Shown piece after piece: positions 1-8,291 of a DNA stretch of 61,063 nucleotides. The stretch is from the NCBI GenBank assembly GCA_903892355.1, contig CAITIE010000139.1, positions 1 to 61,063 of the forward strand, written 5' to 3'. Under the pieces are notes generated by a model. It saw only the letters and a program-made list of their open reading frames with translations, ran no database searches and was not told the origin of the DNA. Source of the stretch: an uncultured Pirellula sp. Lineage in GTDB: Bacteria; Planctomycetota; Planctomycetia; Pirellulales; Pirellulaceae. A program made the position numbers and the translations under genes. Position 1 is the first letter of the stretch. Every line of letters starts with the position of its first letter.

Positions 1-16
1 AATTCCTGGGTAGCAC

Positions 17-1384
17 TCATTCCGCAGCTCCTTCCGGCTTCGACCTCATCGTATCGTCCAACGTAGATTTCGACGATGCTACCCTGCTGGATGTGACCCT
101 GCTGGATGTGACCCTGCTGGATGTGACCCTGCTGAGGGATTGCACGTAATGCACGAGATCCCAAATTTCGTCATCGGTAAGCCCCGGATTGCCGTTGATA
201 GCTCGCGCTATGGGTGGCATAGGAGTCCCTTCGATCCCTAGAACCAGCCGCCGAAATAGGTCTTGGCGATTTCCTCCGCCATGGAACGCCCCCCACGCCA
301 AATTGCGTGGTTTGTCGATCACTGGTTTGAGTGCACCGAACGGTTTCATCTCTTTCCAATCCGATTTCTTCTTAGGATCGATACCAGCCAACAGCGTCCA
401 ATCCTTGGTCCAATCGTCGAAGTCTTGCGAGTTCCCGTCGCCTGCACCGCTTGGCCCATGGCATTTGGCACACGCAGTCAGTTCGCTACGGAACCACTCC
501 TCACCTCGTTTAGCGGACTCTTCAAACTGCGCAGGGGTGAGTTCGGGCGGGTTTGGAATCGGCAGTACTTTGGTTTCCGCTGAGGCCCAATTGGCGACGA
601 CGAGTCGCACCACCTCGATCGCTGACTCATCGTCTGGATTGAGTTGGGATTCGCCCCGAGCATGCTTGGCGATCAGCCGCCGTTCGACTTCTCCGCGAAT
701 CGACAGGAACCGTACGTACTCCACCAGGGACTCGATATCGTTTTGGAATTCTTTCGAGAGTTCCAATGCTGCAAACGAGGGCATCGACGTACCTGGAATA
801 CCATCATGAAGCGTGCGAACCAAATCGGCTCGCGTCGGCTTGACTCCAGTGGGAGTTGATTTGAATTTGAACGTACCCCGACGGAAATCACGCGGGTAAG
901 GAGCTAGCATCGATGCAGCCAAACCTCTGCCATCACCGGTGATGCCATGGCATGGAACGCAATGCTTGCGGTATAGTCCCCGCTCGATTCTGTCGTTACC
1001 ACGACCGACGGGTCCCGCCGAGCGTTCCACATCGTCCATCCGAACGACCTCATTCGCGCCGGCCGCACCAACCAACAAATCGCTGGGCCATATCGGCGAA
1101 TCCGCCGTACCGAACCAACGTTCGGCTAGGGCAGCCGCCCGTATCGATGATTCCTTGGATGCGGCATGGTCCTCGTCGCCTTGTTCGCGATGAAGGCTCA
1201 CCGCGTGCAGTTCGTTCGGTCGATACTCGATTTTCGCGGATCCGCAGCCAGCCACAAAGAAGGTCAAAAGAATGACCGTCGTCTGGGGCAACAAAGTAAG
1301 GAGTCTCTGCGGAGTCGTGTTCAAGATCACCGGGGGCACACGCGTGCCATGGCATGGGGTTTTGGAAGTAGCGAACCAAGTCAT
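17..1384 (-). CDS. Di-haem cytochrome c lipoprotein
   Basis: Probably an envelope electron-transfer protein, about 455 residues. A hydrophobic stretch ends in a lipobox-like FVAGC (Cys47), suggesting a lipoprotein. Two class I haem c sites are visible: CVPCH at 142-146 followed by a candidate axial Met in GTSMP near 201, and CAKCH at 305-309 followed by Met in GTPMPP near 389, so it holds two cytochrome c domains. The C-terminus carries four copies of RV(T/A)SS, encoded by a 15-bp DNA repeat. The first 20 residues look non-native, and a GTG around residue 16 or 19 may be the real start. Planctomycetes commonly encode many such cytochromes. The partner is unknown and no oxidase genes are nearby. 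Confidence 0.85.
   Translation of the reverse strand: MTWFATSKTPCHGTRVPPVILNTTPQRLLTLLPQTTVILLTFFVAGCGSAKIEYRPNELHAVSLHREQGDEDHAASKESSIRAAALAERWFGTADSPIWPSDLLVGAAGANEVVRMDDVERSAGPVGRGNDRIERGLYRKHCVPCHGITGDGRGLAASMLAPYPRDFRRGTFKFKSTPTGVKPTRADLVRTLHDGIPGTSMPSFAALELSKEFQNDIESLVEYVRFLSIRGEVERRLIAKHARGESQLNPDDESAIEVVRLVVANWASAETKVLPIPNPPELTPAQFEESAKRGEEWFRSELTACAKCHGPSGAGDGNSQDFDDWTKDWTLLAGIDPKKKSDWKEMKPFGALKPVIDKPRNLAWGAFHGGGNRQDLFRRLVLGIEGTPMPPIARAINGNPGLTDDEIWDLVHYVQSLSRVTSSRVTSSRVTSSRVASSKSTLDDTMRSKPEGAAE
75..134. repeat. 15-bp tandem repeat in cytochrome 3' end
   Basis: Three exact copies of a 15-bp unit (ctgctggatgtgacc) lie at 84-128, with a degenerate copy before them and a partial copy after. 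The unit is in frame and encodes the RVTSS repeats at the C-terminus of the cytochrome c lipoprotein. Confidence 0.9.
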
Positions 1385-1519
1385 TGCAGGTAGTCAGGTT
1401 TCTAGTAAGGAAACCGAAAGATCGGCTAGTTTCCCACAGGCGATCTACTTTTCGCAGTGGACAAAATGACGCACTCGGGAATCGTCACCGACCTTCGCGT
1501 GTACCAAGCCGACGAAGTC

Positions 1520-2020
1520 TCAACCGAACGGGTATTGCTTGCAATATTCATAGACTGCCATGGTTGTCGCGGTGGCAACGTTATAGCTAAAGGGTTGGCC
1601 GTAGACGGGGATTTCGACGACGGCGTCTAGAAAACCAAGCTCTTCTTCGCTCAACCCCTCCCTTTCGGCGCCGACAATGAGAGCGGTTTTTCGTTGGAAC
1701 TGGTATTCAAAGAGGGAGTGCGAGTTTGTCGTCTGTTCCAATCCAACCAAAGTAAACCCGTCTTCTCGGAGTTGCTTAAGGACGGGAGGCAGGCTTCTGC
1801 GGAGGGTGATCGAGACAAAGTCGGCTGCGTCTCGGGCGATTTCACGATCCACTTTTCCTGCCCCGCACTGGATCAAATTTTGGATGCCGGCGCAACCGCA
1901 TAGGCGAACGATACGGCTAAGGTTCACGTTGCTCCGCATGGGAGCGAGGGCCAAAACGATCTCGCGGGGGCGTTCTAGCGAGGTCGGCGGTTTATGCCGG
2001 ATATGTTCGAAGCGTCGCAC
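1520..2020 (-). CDS. SpoU-family RNA 2'-O-methyltransferase
   Basis: A small SPOUT/TrmH-family methyltransferase of 166 residues that would transfer methyl from SAM to a ribose 2'-OH of tRNA or rRNA. The SpoU signatures are present in order: NLSRIVRLCGCAGI near 33-46, then ALIVGAEREGLSEEEL near 112-127, then VEIPVYGQPFSYNVATAT near 134-151, which forms the trefoil-knot SAM site. It starts with GTG and no strong ribosome binding site is visible. The length fits the minimal catalytic domain without an N-terminal substrate-binding domain, as in TrmL-like enzymes. The RNA target cannot be read from sequence. Confidence 0.9.
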   Translation of the reverse strand: MRRFEHIRHKPPTSLERPREIVLALAPMRSNVNLSRIVRLCGCAGIQNLIQCGAGKVDREIARDAADFVSITLRRSLPPVLKQLREDGFTLVGLEQTTNSHSLFEYQFQRKTALIVGAEREGLSEEELGFLDAVVEIPVYGQPFSYNVATATTMAVYEYCKQYPFG

Positions 2021-2035
2021 AGTGATTACTTCGGA

Positions 2036-2071
2036 GATTACTTAGGATAATGGGATTACTTAGGATAATGG
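2036..2071. repeat. 18-bp direct duplication
   Basis: Two exact head-to-tail copies of gattacttaggataatgg (2036-2053 and 2054-2071). They lie in the spacer between the 3' end of the DHDPS-like gene and the start of the SpoU gene, both read leftward. Confidence 0.9.
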
Positions 2072-2161
2072 ATTCTTTGAGGCCATCGGTTGCTTGGGTG
2101 GGCTGAATCGAAGCGATGGCTGGCGAGCGAATAAGGCGAATGCGGTCCTAGTGACGGTGGT

Positions 2162-3106
2162 TCAGGACAGCAGGGCTGTTTCGATACGATCGAGGATTGA
2201 ACGCAGAAACTCGCGATCTTCGGAGGGGCGGCTCGGAGCATTAGGGTGAATGGCATCGCTGGCGATCACGCCTCTCATGGCGAGCATCATCGCAGCGTTG
2301 TGTTTGTAGGCTGGGACCGGCGGGCGAAACGCGTATCCACCTAAAAGTTGCAAGGCATCGTTGAGTTCGTAGAACCGCCGATCGCCATCGAGCCAGTACT
2401 GATCCCGTCGCGCGAAAGCTTCTGGGTAGAACGCGGAAAGCCCCAGCAGGTAATCGCTTCCCCACTGAACCATATCGATGGCGAGGTCATTCCCGGTGTA
2501 GATTCGAAAATCGGTGCGGCAAGCATCGCGGAGACTAAGTCTCGCCCATTCCAATTCGCGCGACAGAGAGGAATGCTTTATCCCGATTAATTGAGGGATT
2601 TGAAGGAGTTCCTGGAACACCGCAATCGAATAGATCGCCCCAAACGGGGCGAACATCTTGCCGAGTTCGAATCCTAGGAATCGGTCGCAGTTACAGCCGA
2701 TCGACCGGTAGATATCGATAATCTCGGTGTCGGAAAGGCGGATGAGGTCACTGCATTGGAAGATGATCGGGGTTCCCCCCGCCGCGGTGATCCTATCCGT
2801 CTCTTTTTGGTAGTTGTTCAAACAATCCCCCGCTAAGTCCTCGACGAATGCGCCGGCGACGAACGGCCGACCACTGGCCCGAAGGGACACAAAATCCAGG
2901 ACCTCGTGCCGCAGGGACAATGAAAGCAGGTTCGCGAATCCCGTATCCATGTTGATCGCGGGGGTGAGGCCGCATCCCCACGTCCCCTCCAGAACCCGTT
3001 CAAAAGACTCGAAATCGATCTTCGCAACTGGCTTCCATGGAAGGTATGCCGCCGAAATAGCTTCAATTTTCCGTTGGAATCGAATAGGAGGGATCGGCGT
3101 AGACAT
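2162..3106 (-). CDS. DHDPS/NAL-family aldolase-like protein
   Basis: A class I aldolase-fold protein of the dihydrodipicolinate synthase / N-acetylneuraminate lyase family, 314 residues. The Schiff-base lysine lies in IGIKHSS (about residue 177), followed by the family-typical YTGND and a GSDYLLGLSAFYPE segment. The Tyr that usually sits in the YN or YYN motif before it is replaced by Phe (RFLGFELG), so the chemistry may differ from DapA. The start at 3106 is chosen because GAGG sits at good spacing; an upstream ATG at 3121 is in frame. The substrate is unknown, and the neighbours do not suggest lysine or sialic acid metabolism. Confidence 0.75.
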   Translation of the reverse strand: MSTPIPPIRFQRKIEAISAAYLPWKPVAKIDFESFERVLEGTWGCGLTPAINMDTGFANLLSLSLRHEVLDFVSLRASGRPFVAGAFVEDLAGDCLNNYQKETDRITAAGGTPIIFQCSDLIRLSDTEIIDIYRSIGCNCDRFLGFELGKMFAPFGAIYSIAVFQELLQIPQLIGIKHSSLSRELEWARLSLRDACRTDFRIYTGNDLAIDMVQWGSDYLLGLSAFYPEAFARRDQYWLDGDRRFYELNDALQLLGGYAFRPPVPAYKHNAAMMLAMRGVIASDAIHPNAPSRPSEDREFLRSILDRIETALLS

Positions 3107-3361
3107 GGTTCCTCGGTTCATGCGTCAAGCGTTCGAAGGGGTCGCATTCTGGACGAGCGGCAGGAGCGACCGCCCTGAACGCCAGCAATGCGAGTTGCTC
3201 AGTTCTAGGTATTCCTGCCTTGGTTCGCAAGCAACCGACAAGCTACCGCCAAAAACCCACCCCCAGAGGGGTTAATCTTGTTAAACGAGGCAAGATAATC
3301 CTAAAAAAAGTTAAAATAGGAGGTGCTAGACCTTAACTTATAACTAAACTTTGCGGCTTGG

Positions 3362-3435
3362 GTTCCCTTTGCGGATTCCGTAGGGAACGGTTAACCATCA
3401 AGAAGTCGCGTCAACGCTTCCACTCCGAAGAGTGG
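3362..3435 (+). promoter_or_regulatory. Hairpin-rich leader of Cys-rich gene
   Basis: The 400-bp gap at 3107-3519 holds no convincing gene. Inside it are two small perfect hairpins: gttccc/gggaac (3362-3367 with 3383-3388) and ccactc-cgaa-gagtgg (3420-3435, tetraloop). Both lie 85-160 bp ahead of the Cys-rich gene and could belong to its 5' untranslated region. The part before them, about 3270-3350, is AT-rich. A regulatory role is inference only. Confidence 0.3.
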
Positions 3436-3519
3436 AGTCAGGCCAGCCCGGGGGGGCATTGGGCCAAGGATGTACGGCGCGAATGTAGGTGTACCCTTAC
3501 TGTTTTTGGAGAGATTCGA

Positions 3520-4038
3520 ATGCGTCGTATTTTGGTTGCTTTGACGGTTGTTGCCTGTGCCGTTGTTTCTTCGTCCAATGCTTCGGCTGGATTGTTCCAT
3601 CGCAAGAGTGACTGCTGTGCACCAGCAGCTTCAGCTTGTGACGTTGCTCCAGCTCCATGTGCAGCACCAGCTCCTGCTTGTGATTCGGCTTGTGCACCAG
3701 CTCCAAAGCGAGTTGGCTTGATCGCTCGTTTGCATGCAAAGAAGGCTGCTAAGTGCGCCGGCGCTGCTGCATCCTGCTGCGAACCAGCACCAGCTCCATG
3801 TGCAGCTCCTGCACCAGCACCATGTGCTGCTCCAGCTCCTTGTGCGGCTCCTGCACCAGCATGCGACGCAGCTCCAGCTTGCGGTTGCGAAGCTGACCCA
3901 TGTGCAAAGAAGTCCCGTCCAAAGTTGCTTGCTAACCTCATGGCAAAGCACCGAGCCAAGAAGGCTTCTTGCGGCGCTGCAGCAGCTCCAAGCTGCGGTT
4001 GCGAAGCTGCTCCAGCTGCTGACTGCGGTTGCAACTAA
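3520..4038 (+). CDS. Secreted Cys/Ala/Pro-rich repeat protein
   Basis: Not recognised by family. The 172-residue product begins with a clear signal peptide (MRRILVALTVVACAVV, likely cleavage after SNASA). The mature part is built from Ala-Pro-Cys repeats such as APAPCAAPAPAPC and holds about 21 cysteines, many followed by acidic residues or in CGC and CC pairs. Two basic modules (KRVGLIARLHAKKAAKC and RPKLLANLMAKHRAKK) interrupt the repeats and look like an internal duplication. The start is set by the signal peptide and a GGAGAG ribosome binding site just upstream; longer in-frame starts would add junk. The gene stands alone with its own terminator. Metal binding or disulphide cross-linking in the envelope is plausible but unproven. 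Confidence 0.8.
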   Translation: MRRILVALTVVACAVVSSSNASAGLFHRKSDCCAPAASACDVAPAPCAAPAPACDSACAPAPKRVGLIARLHAKKAAKCAGAAASCCEPAPAPCAAPAPAPCAAPAPCAAPAPACDAAPACGCEADPCAKKSRPKLLANLMAKHRAKKASCGAAAAPSCGCEAAPAADCGCN

Positions 4039-4071
4039 GCTAAACGCGATCTGTTGATCGTTAAAATACTC

Positions 4072-4106
4072 AAAAGGCCTTGGTGAATCACCAGGGCCTT
4101 TTTTGT
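4072..4106 (+). terminator. Rho-independent terminator
   Basis: A near-perfect inverted repeat (AAAAGGCCTTGGTGA against TCACCAGGGCCTTTT, one G-T wobble) followed by a T-rich run, 33 bp after the Cys-rich gene's stop. Confidence 0.9.
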
Positions 4107-4162
4107 TTTACGCGTGAGCATCCGAGAAATCGCTAGGGAAACACCGTTGACTTCGACCCTAG

Positions 4163-4206
4163 AAACTCAGCGGTTTCGCTCCAAAAACTCAGCGGTTTCG
4201 CTCCAA
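4163..4206. repeat. 22-bp tandem duplication at a stop codon
   Basis: Two exact copies of a 22-bp unit (4163-4184 and 4185-4206). The second copy contains the last codons and stop of the CYTH-domain gene, so the duplication copied the gene's end into its 3' flank. Confidence 0.9.
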
Positions 4207-4794
4207 AAACATCGATAAGTAGCTCTGTTTTTCTACGGTATCCAGTCCCAACCGAGTTGCGATCGCTTCGATATCTCGGCGAGCCGCGACGAGTTCCTGT
4301 TCGTTATCGACTACGCGTTCAACCTCGGCAAACGTACCTATCCCATCCACGCGATCGATCGTCACGGCAACCGCAGCGTGCAACGCGGTTACTCGAAACG
4401 TTTCGCGTGTCTTCCTGACGGTTGCAACGACCTCAAAACCTAGGGATTTCCAGATGCGAAGCCAAGGTTCGAATGTTTCCACAGCGAGGGGGACTTCGAG
4501 CTCCGGCCTCATTTTCAAGGTTCCTTCGAGCCTGGGCCCTTTGTAGGTGAGAAACAGTTGCCCGTTTAGGTTGCGGAGCCGGAGCGCTTCGTCGGTGACT
4601 CGAAAGTCGCGAGCAGGGTGCCGCAGGTAGGTATCACAGTGGGATTCGACTCCCAGTGCCACTGCGTGTGCTTCCCTCAATCGGCCGCGCAGGTGCTCCT
4701 CGTCAGCAACGCGATACTTCCCTTCGATTTCCATCGGAAAGGATTTGTCCTCCGGGAAGGACTTGTCCATCGGCAACCCGTTCGCTGCGGTCAT
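4189..4794 (-). CDS. CYTH-domain (class IV cyclase-like) protein
   Basis: A CYTH / class IV adenylate cyclase-like protein of about 201 residues. The hallmark ExExK appears as EIEGK near the N-terminus (MEIEGKYR), followed by alternating charged strands typical of the triphosphate tunnel fold (ALRLRNLNG, LTYKGPR, RPELEVPL, VRKTRETF, VTIDRVDGIGTFAEVE). Such proteins bind triphosphates and metal; members are cyclases or triphosphatases. The ATG at 4794 overlaps the stop of the upstream GNAT gene as ATGA, which sets the start and implies translational coupling. The 3' end carries a 22-bp duplication. It is the third gene of an operon with the carotenoid oxygenase and GNAT genes. Confidence 0.8.
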   Translation of the reverse strand: MTAANGLPMDKSFPEDKSFPMEIEGKYRVADEEHLRGRLREAHAVALGVESHCDTYLRHPARDFRVTDEALRLRNLNGQLFLTYKGPRLEGTLKMRPELEVPLAVETFEPWLRIWKSLGFEVVATVRKTRETFRVTALHAAVAVTIDRVDGIGTFAEVERVVDNEQELVAARRDIEAIATRLGLDTVEKQSYLSMFLERNR

Positions 4795-5261
4795 GGTTTT
4801 TTCTCCGCGGAATCGCTTTCGCTGAAACAATCCACGTTGGCGGATTGGGGATTTGCGTTCGACTGTCGGGAGATGCACCACGCGCTCGGATGCTGCGTCA
4901 ACCCAATGTGTGGATAGTAGGTCTGCGATTTTGGGGCAGAAAGCAGTATCAAAGTCGTCTTCAACCCAGCCCTTTGGTGAGTTTGTCGAATCAATTCACG
5001 GCCGATTTTCTGTCCATGGTACCTTTGGTCGACGGCCAAGTCCGACAAATACGTGCAGTAGTGAAAGTCGGTGATAGCTCGAGAAACGCCCACCAGCAAA
5101 CCGTTGTGATCGCGTGCGGTGATGACCAGATCTGCGTTTCGAAGCATCCCTTCCATCGTTTCCGGATCGGCGACCGGGCGCCGCTCCGCGAGGGTCGATC
5201 GGATTAAACAATCGACGAACTCGGAAACCGATAGATCAGCTTCGTGGTTGTAGGTAATCAT
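4791..5261 (-). CDS. GNAT-family N-acetyltransferase
   Basis: A GCN5-related acetyltransferase of about 156 residues. The acetyl-CoA motif A is visible as DLAVDQRYHGQKIGRELI near 75-92, preceded by a strand segment GLLVGVSRAI. The C-terminal part past YYPHIGL is not conserved in an obvious way. Both ends overlap neighbours: its ATG at 5261 overlaps the TGA of the carotenoid oxygenase gene (ATGA), and its own TGA overlaps the CYTH gene start. An in-frame ATG at 5285 is less likely. The substrate is unknown. Confidence 0.8.
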   Translation of the reverse strand: MITYNHEADLSVSEFVDCLIRSTLAERRPVADPETMEGMLRNADLVITARDHNGLLVGVSRAITDFHYCTYLSDLAVDQRYHGQKIGRELIRQTHQRAGLKTTLILLSAPKSQTYYPHIGLTQHPSAWCISRQSNANPQSANVDCFSESDSAEKKP

Positions 5262-6805
5262 GAATCGGAAATGGTTGGTACCCAAGTTCCATGGAATCCG
5301 TACGGTACACGCCCAGGGAGTTTAACCTTAGCCACGGGTTGGGGACTGAATGACTTCGCGTCGAAAATCCACAGCTCGCTCCTTCCGGTAATCGTAAGGT
5401 AGACGAACGACAATAACCATCCTGAATCCTCATCCTTGCTGGAGGGAACCGGGACAAAGATACCTTCACCACAGTGGACACCATTCTCCATTTGGATCAT
5501 TGAGGCGTGTCCATCTCGCAGATCCAATTTCTTGAATCCGTGGAAGAACTCATCATCGCCGAGTCCAAAGAATCCGTATCGGTTGGGTGCCCCGGTGTAG
5601 GCTTCATTGATTCTCGGAAACTCTGCGGGTACCTCATCGAGTAACTCCTCGCGAACTCTTCCTGAGTCGAGGTCGAACACCCAACGGTACGGGACAGCTT
5701 GGTCCGACGCTGTGGCATCGTCCGAATCACCAAAGTTAAGACTGCCAGGGAATTGCTCGTAGCGGCATCCGACGAGTTCGATCTGGCCCAACGGTTTTTG
5801 CGCGGTATCGGACGGAGCATTGTGGGACTCGAACGCGTTGAGCAGGTGAAATACAAAACACGTCGTCGCCTCAAAGAATCGGACTTGCGTGGGATCTTTC
5901 CGAGAAACTACTGCAAATCGCGTCGGAGCAGACTGGTCGAAATGCCAAGGCACGACACCGCTTAGGAGTCGGCTGACTTCGAACCTTAAGGGGCAGATTG
6001 GAAAGATCGCGTAGTTCTCGGTGATGGCGAAATCATGAACCATCGTCGGTTTATCGATAGGGATCTTCGTCGTGCGTACCCATGCCCCGGTCCTATCGAT
6101 TTCGCTCATCATCAGGATGGGTTCATTCGGAACATAACCGAAGGTAACCATTTCGCCCGTTTTGGGATCGATTTTCGGGTGGGCTGTAAAGGGGTGGGTG
6201 ACTTTCCCAGAAAAGTCCGTCGGCCCCACGGTTTCGAGATTTTTCAATTGGAGTTCGTACGGTAATCCTGCTTCCCAAAGGGCCAGGAGGCGATTGCCAT
6301 GGAAGACGACCGAGGTGTTTGCACTGTTTTTATAGGGATTCAATCCGGCGAGCGCCAACGCGACATCGGGTGGCTCAAGCAATCCTCGGTAGAGCGCGCG
6401 CCCTGCTCTCTTTTCTTTGAGGAAACCCTCGGTAGCAACGTAACGATTTTGGTAATGCACCCCATCGTCGGTGAACGACACTGCGTGCAGCATTCCATCC
6501 CCATCAAACCAGTGGTACTTTCCTTTCGGGTGGAATTGAGGGTTGGGACCGTTTCGGACGAGCATCCCACGGAGGGTCTTTGGAATTTCCCCCTCGACGG
6601 GCAAGTTTGGAACATTGAGTTCGCGGTCCACGGGCGCAAAATTCCCTTGGAGGAAGCGGCTCGAGGTGTTCCGATCAGCCGTATTCTCCTGTTCCTCCCA
6701 ATTGTTATCGATCGTTTCGGCAAAGCTGAGTCCGGAGCGGGGGTGAAACCACGCCGCTGCCGCGATGGAGGCTTGAGCCAAGAAAACGCGCCGCATTGGA
6801 ATCAT
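5258..6805 (-). CDS. Carotenoid oxygenase, secreted
   Basis: A carotenoid cleavage dioxygenase (RPE65/CCD family) of 515 residues. These beta-propeller enzymes use Fe(II) held by four His to cleave double bonds in carotenoids or stilbenes. The four His are visible: FTAHPK (about 209), MVHDFAIT (257), FVFHLLNAFE (320) and GFHGTW (505). Other family marks are RNGPNP and HWFDGDGMLHA. An N-terminal hydrophobic segment after MRR suggests export. The start at 6805 is supported by GGGAG nine bases upstream. It is the first gene of a three-gene leftward operon with GNAT and CYTH proteins. The substrate is not predictable here. Confidence 0.92.
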   Translation of the reverse strand: MIPMRRVFLAQASIAAAAWFHPRSGLSFAETIDNNWEEQENTADRNTSSRFLQGNFAPVDRELNVPNLPVEGEIPKTLRGMLVRNGPNPQFHPKGKYHWFDGDGMLHAVSFTDDGVHYQNRYVATEGFLKEKRAGRALYRGLLEPPDVALALAGLNPYKNSANTSVVFHGNRLLALWEAGLPYELQLKNLETVGPTDFSGKVTHPFTAHPKIDPKTGEMVTFGYVPNEPILMMSEIDRTGAWVRTTKIPIDKPTMVHDFAITENYAIFPICPLRFEVSRLLSGVVPWHFDQSAPTRFAVVSRKDPTQVRFFEATTCFVFHLLNAFESHNAPSDTAQKPLGQIELVGCRYEQFPGSLNFGDSDDATASDQAVPYRWVFDLDSGRVREELLDEVPAEFPRINEAYTGAPNRYGFFGLGDDEFFHGFKKLDLRDGHASMIQMENGVHCGEGIFVPVPSSKDEDSGWLLSFVYLTITGRSELWIFDAKSFSPQPVAKVKLPGRVPYGFHGTWVPTISDS

Positions 6806-7115
6806 CGAATAAACTCCCTGGAACGTGAAATTCAATCCAAGCTTCTAAATCGCCCGCCGAATAAGACGCAACCTAATTAGTGAAACCAAGGATTCATTGA
6901 GGCGAATTACGTGTTGTCTCTTTCGGAGGTAGATGTATCGTTTCAGCTTTACGGATGGTTGGCAACAGCCGATCCAGGGAAAAGAGGCCAACGTCCGACG
7001 CTGCTAATGATTGGCCTTATTTTAGTAAGTTTGGTCGTGACCGCTCCTTGCCGACCATGGTGTCCGCGACTAAAACCGTCTCACCTTCGATTCCTTGTAT
7101 AGCGATAGAGCAGAT
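6806..7115. other. Divergent intergenic region, no gene seen
   Basis: About 310 bp between the leftward carotenoid oxygenase operon and rightward ftsY. Small open frames here lack ribosome binding sites and recognisable content. It should hold promoters for both directions, but I could not name convincing -35/-10 boxes. Confidence 0.5.
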
Positions 7116-8219
7116 ATGGTTTTTTGGCGAAAAAAGAGAGCCGACACGTCCGAACCGACGCACCCACAATCCGCGTCGACGGAAACGGTACCGACAAATC
7201 GCGTGGCAGACGACTCCAAAAATGGGCCGAGCGAGGCCAAAGGCGAATCCCCCCAGCAAGATGGTCGGGCTGGCAGCAACTCCGCCGAGTCGACGGACTC
7301 AACGCACGCGAAAAAAGTGGGTTGGTTTCGAGGATTTTTGAAGAAGACCAACGACGTCTTCAACACTGACATTCGCGATCTTTGGAAATCCGAAGGGCGA
7401 TTGGTCGATGACGAGTTCTTGTCGGATCTTTATGCAATCCTGGTCCGCACCGACATGGGACCGAGTATGGCGACAAGCATTCGGGACTCGATTCGAGATC
7501 AATACCGCGGCCGCAAGGTTCAGCAATCGGAAATCCTCGCTGTCATTCGCGAGCGTGTGGCGCAATCTCTCAAGGATCGCGGGGGGAGTTTGAAGCTGGC
7601 AGCCGAGAAGCCTACCGTGATCTTGGTGGTGGGAGTGAATGGCTCTGGAAAAACGACCTCCATCGCCAAGCTGGCGAACCGACTGACCAAGTCAGGGCGT
7701 CGGGTTTTACTCGCTGCCGGAGATACATTCCGTGCTGCCGCGGTCGAGCAACTCCGCATTTGGTCGGAAAGGATCGGATGCGACATTGTAACCGCGGACT
7801 CAGGGGCGGATCCAGGCTCGGTTGCGTTTCGCGCTATGCAGCGCGCCGTCGACGAGTCGTTTGATGTTTGCATCATTGACACCGCAGGCCGCTTGCAAAC
7901 CCAAAGCCATCTGATGCAACAGTTGGAAAAGATCAAACGTGTCTTACAAAAGAAAGTACCGGACGCACCTCACGAGGTTCTCTTGGTACTGGACGCGACC
8001 GCTGGCCAAAATGCGATAAGCCAAGCGAAAGGGTTTTCCGAAGCAGCTGGTTGTACGGGGATTGTTCTCGCGAAACTCGATGGTAGCGCGAAAGGTGGGG
8101 TGATTATCCCCATCGCTGAGCAATTTGGTCTTCCTGTGAAGTTTATCGGTGTTGGTGAAAAACTGGATGATCTCGAGGAGTTCTCGCCTGACGAGTTTGC
8201 AGCTGCTTTGTTCTCCTAA
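7116..8219 (+). CDS. ftsY: Signal recognition particle receptor FtsY
   Basis: FtsY is the membrane-associated GTPase that docks SRP-ribosome complexes to the Sec translocon. The product has 367 residues: a short acidic/polar N-terminal A region, the helical N domain (about 75-150), then the NG GTPase. Motifs: P-loop GVNGSGKTT (173-181), DTFRAAA (203-209), DTAGR (255-259) and AKLDGSAKGG (319-328, G4 region). The ATG at 7116 (MVFWRKKR) fits better than the upstream in-frame start at 7095. It is followed 72 bp later by the MutS-like gene on the same strand. Confidence 0.97.
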   Translation: MVFWRKKRADTSEPTHPQSASTETVPTNRVADDSKNGPSEAKGESPQQDGRAGSNSAESTDSTHAKKVGWFRGFLKKTNDVFNTDIRDLWKSEGRLVDDEFLSDLYAILVRTDMGPSMATSIRDSIRDQYRGRKVQQSEILAVIRERVAQSLKDRGGSLKLAAEKPTVILVVGVNGSGKTTSIAKLANRLTKSGRRVLLAAGDTFRAAAVEQLRIWSERIGCDIVTADSGADPGSVAFRAMQRAVDESFDVCIIDTAGRLQTQSHLMQQLEKIKRVLQKKVPDAPHEVLLVLDATAGQNAISQAKGFSEAAGCTGIVLAKLDGSAKGGVIIPIAEQFGLPVKFIGVGEKLDDLEEFSPDEFAAALFS

Positions 8220-8291
8220 CGCGATTTCCGCAATGCAAGCCTCGCAACGTTGTCCGTACGCTTGCTCTGAGTCTCTCTCAGGAGCCATCGA

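Noticed and set aside
3438-4034. Leftward Ala/Gly/Gln-rich protein
   Set aside because: It is the mirror of the Cys-rich repeat gene, with no ribosome binding site or signal peptide; the plus-strand gene has both plus a terminator.
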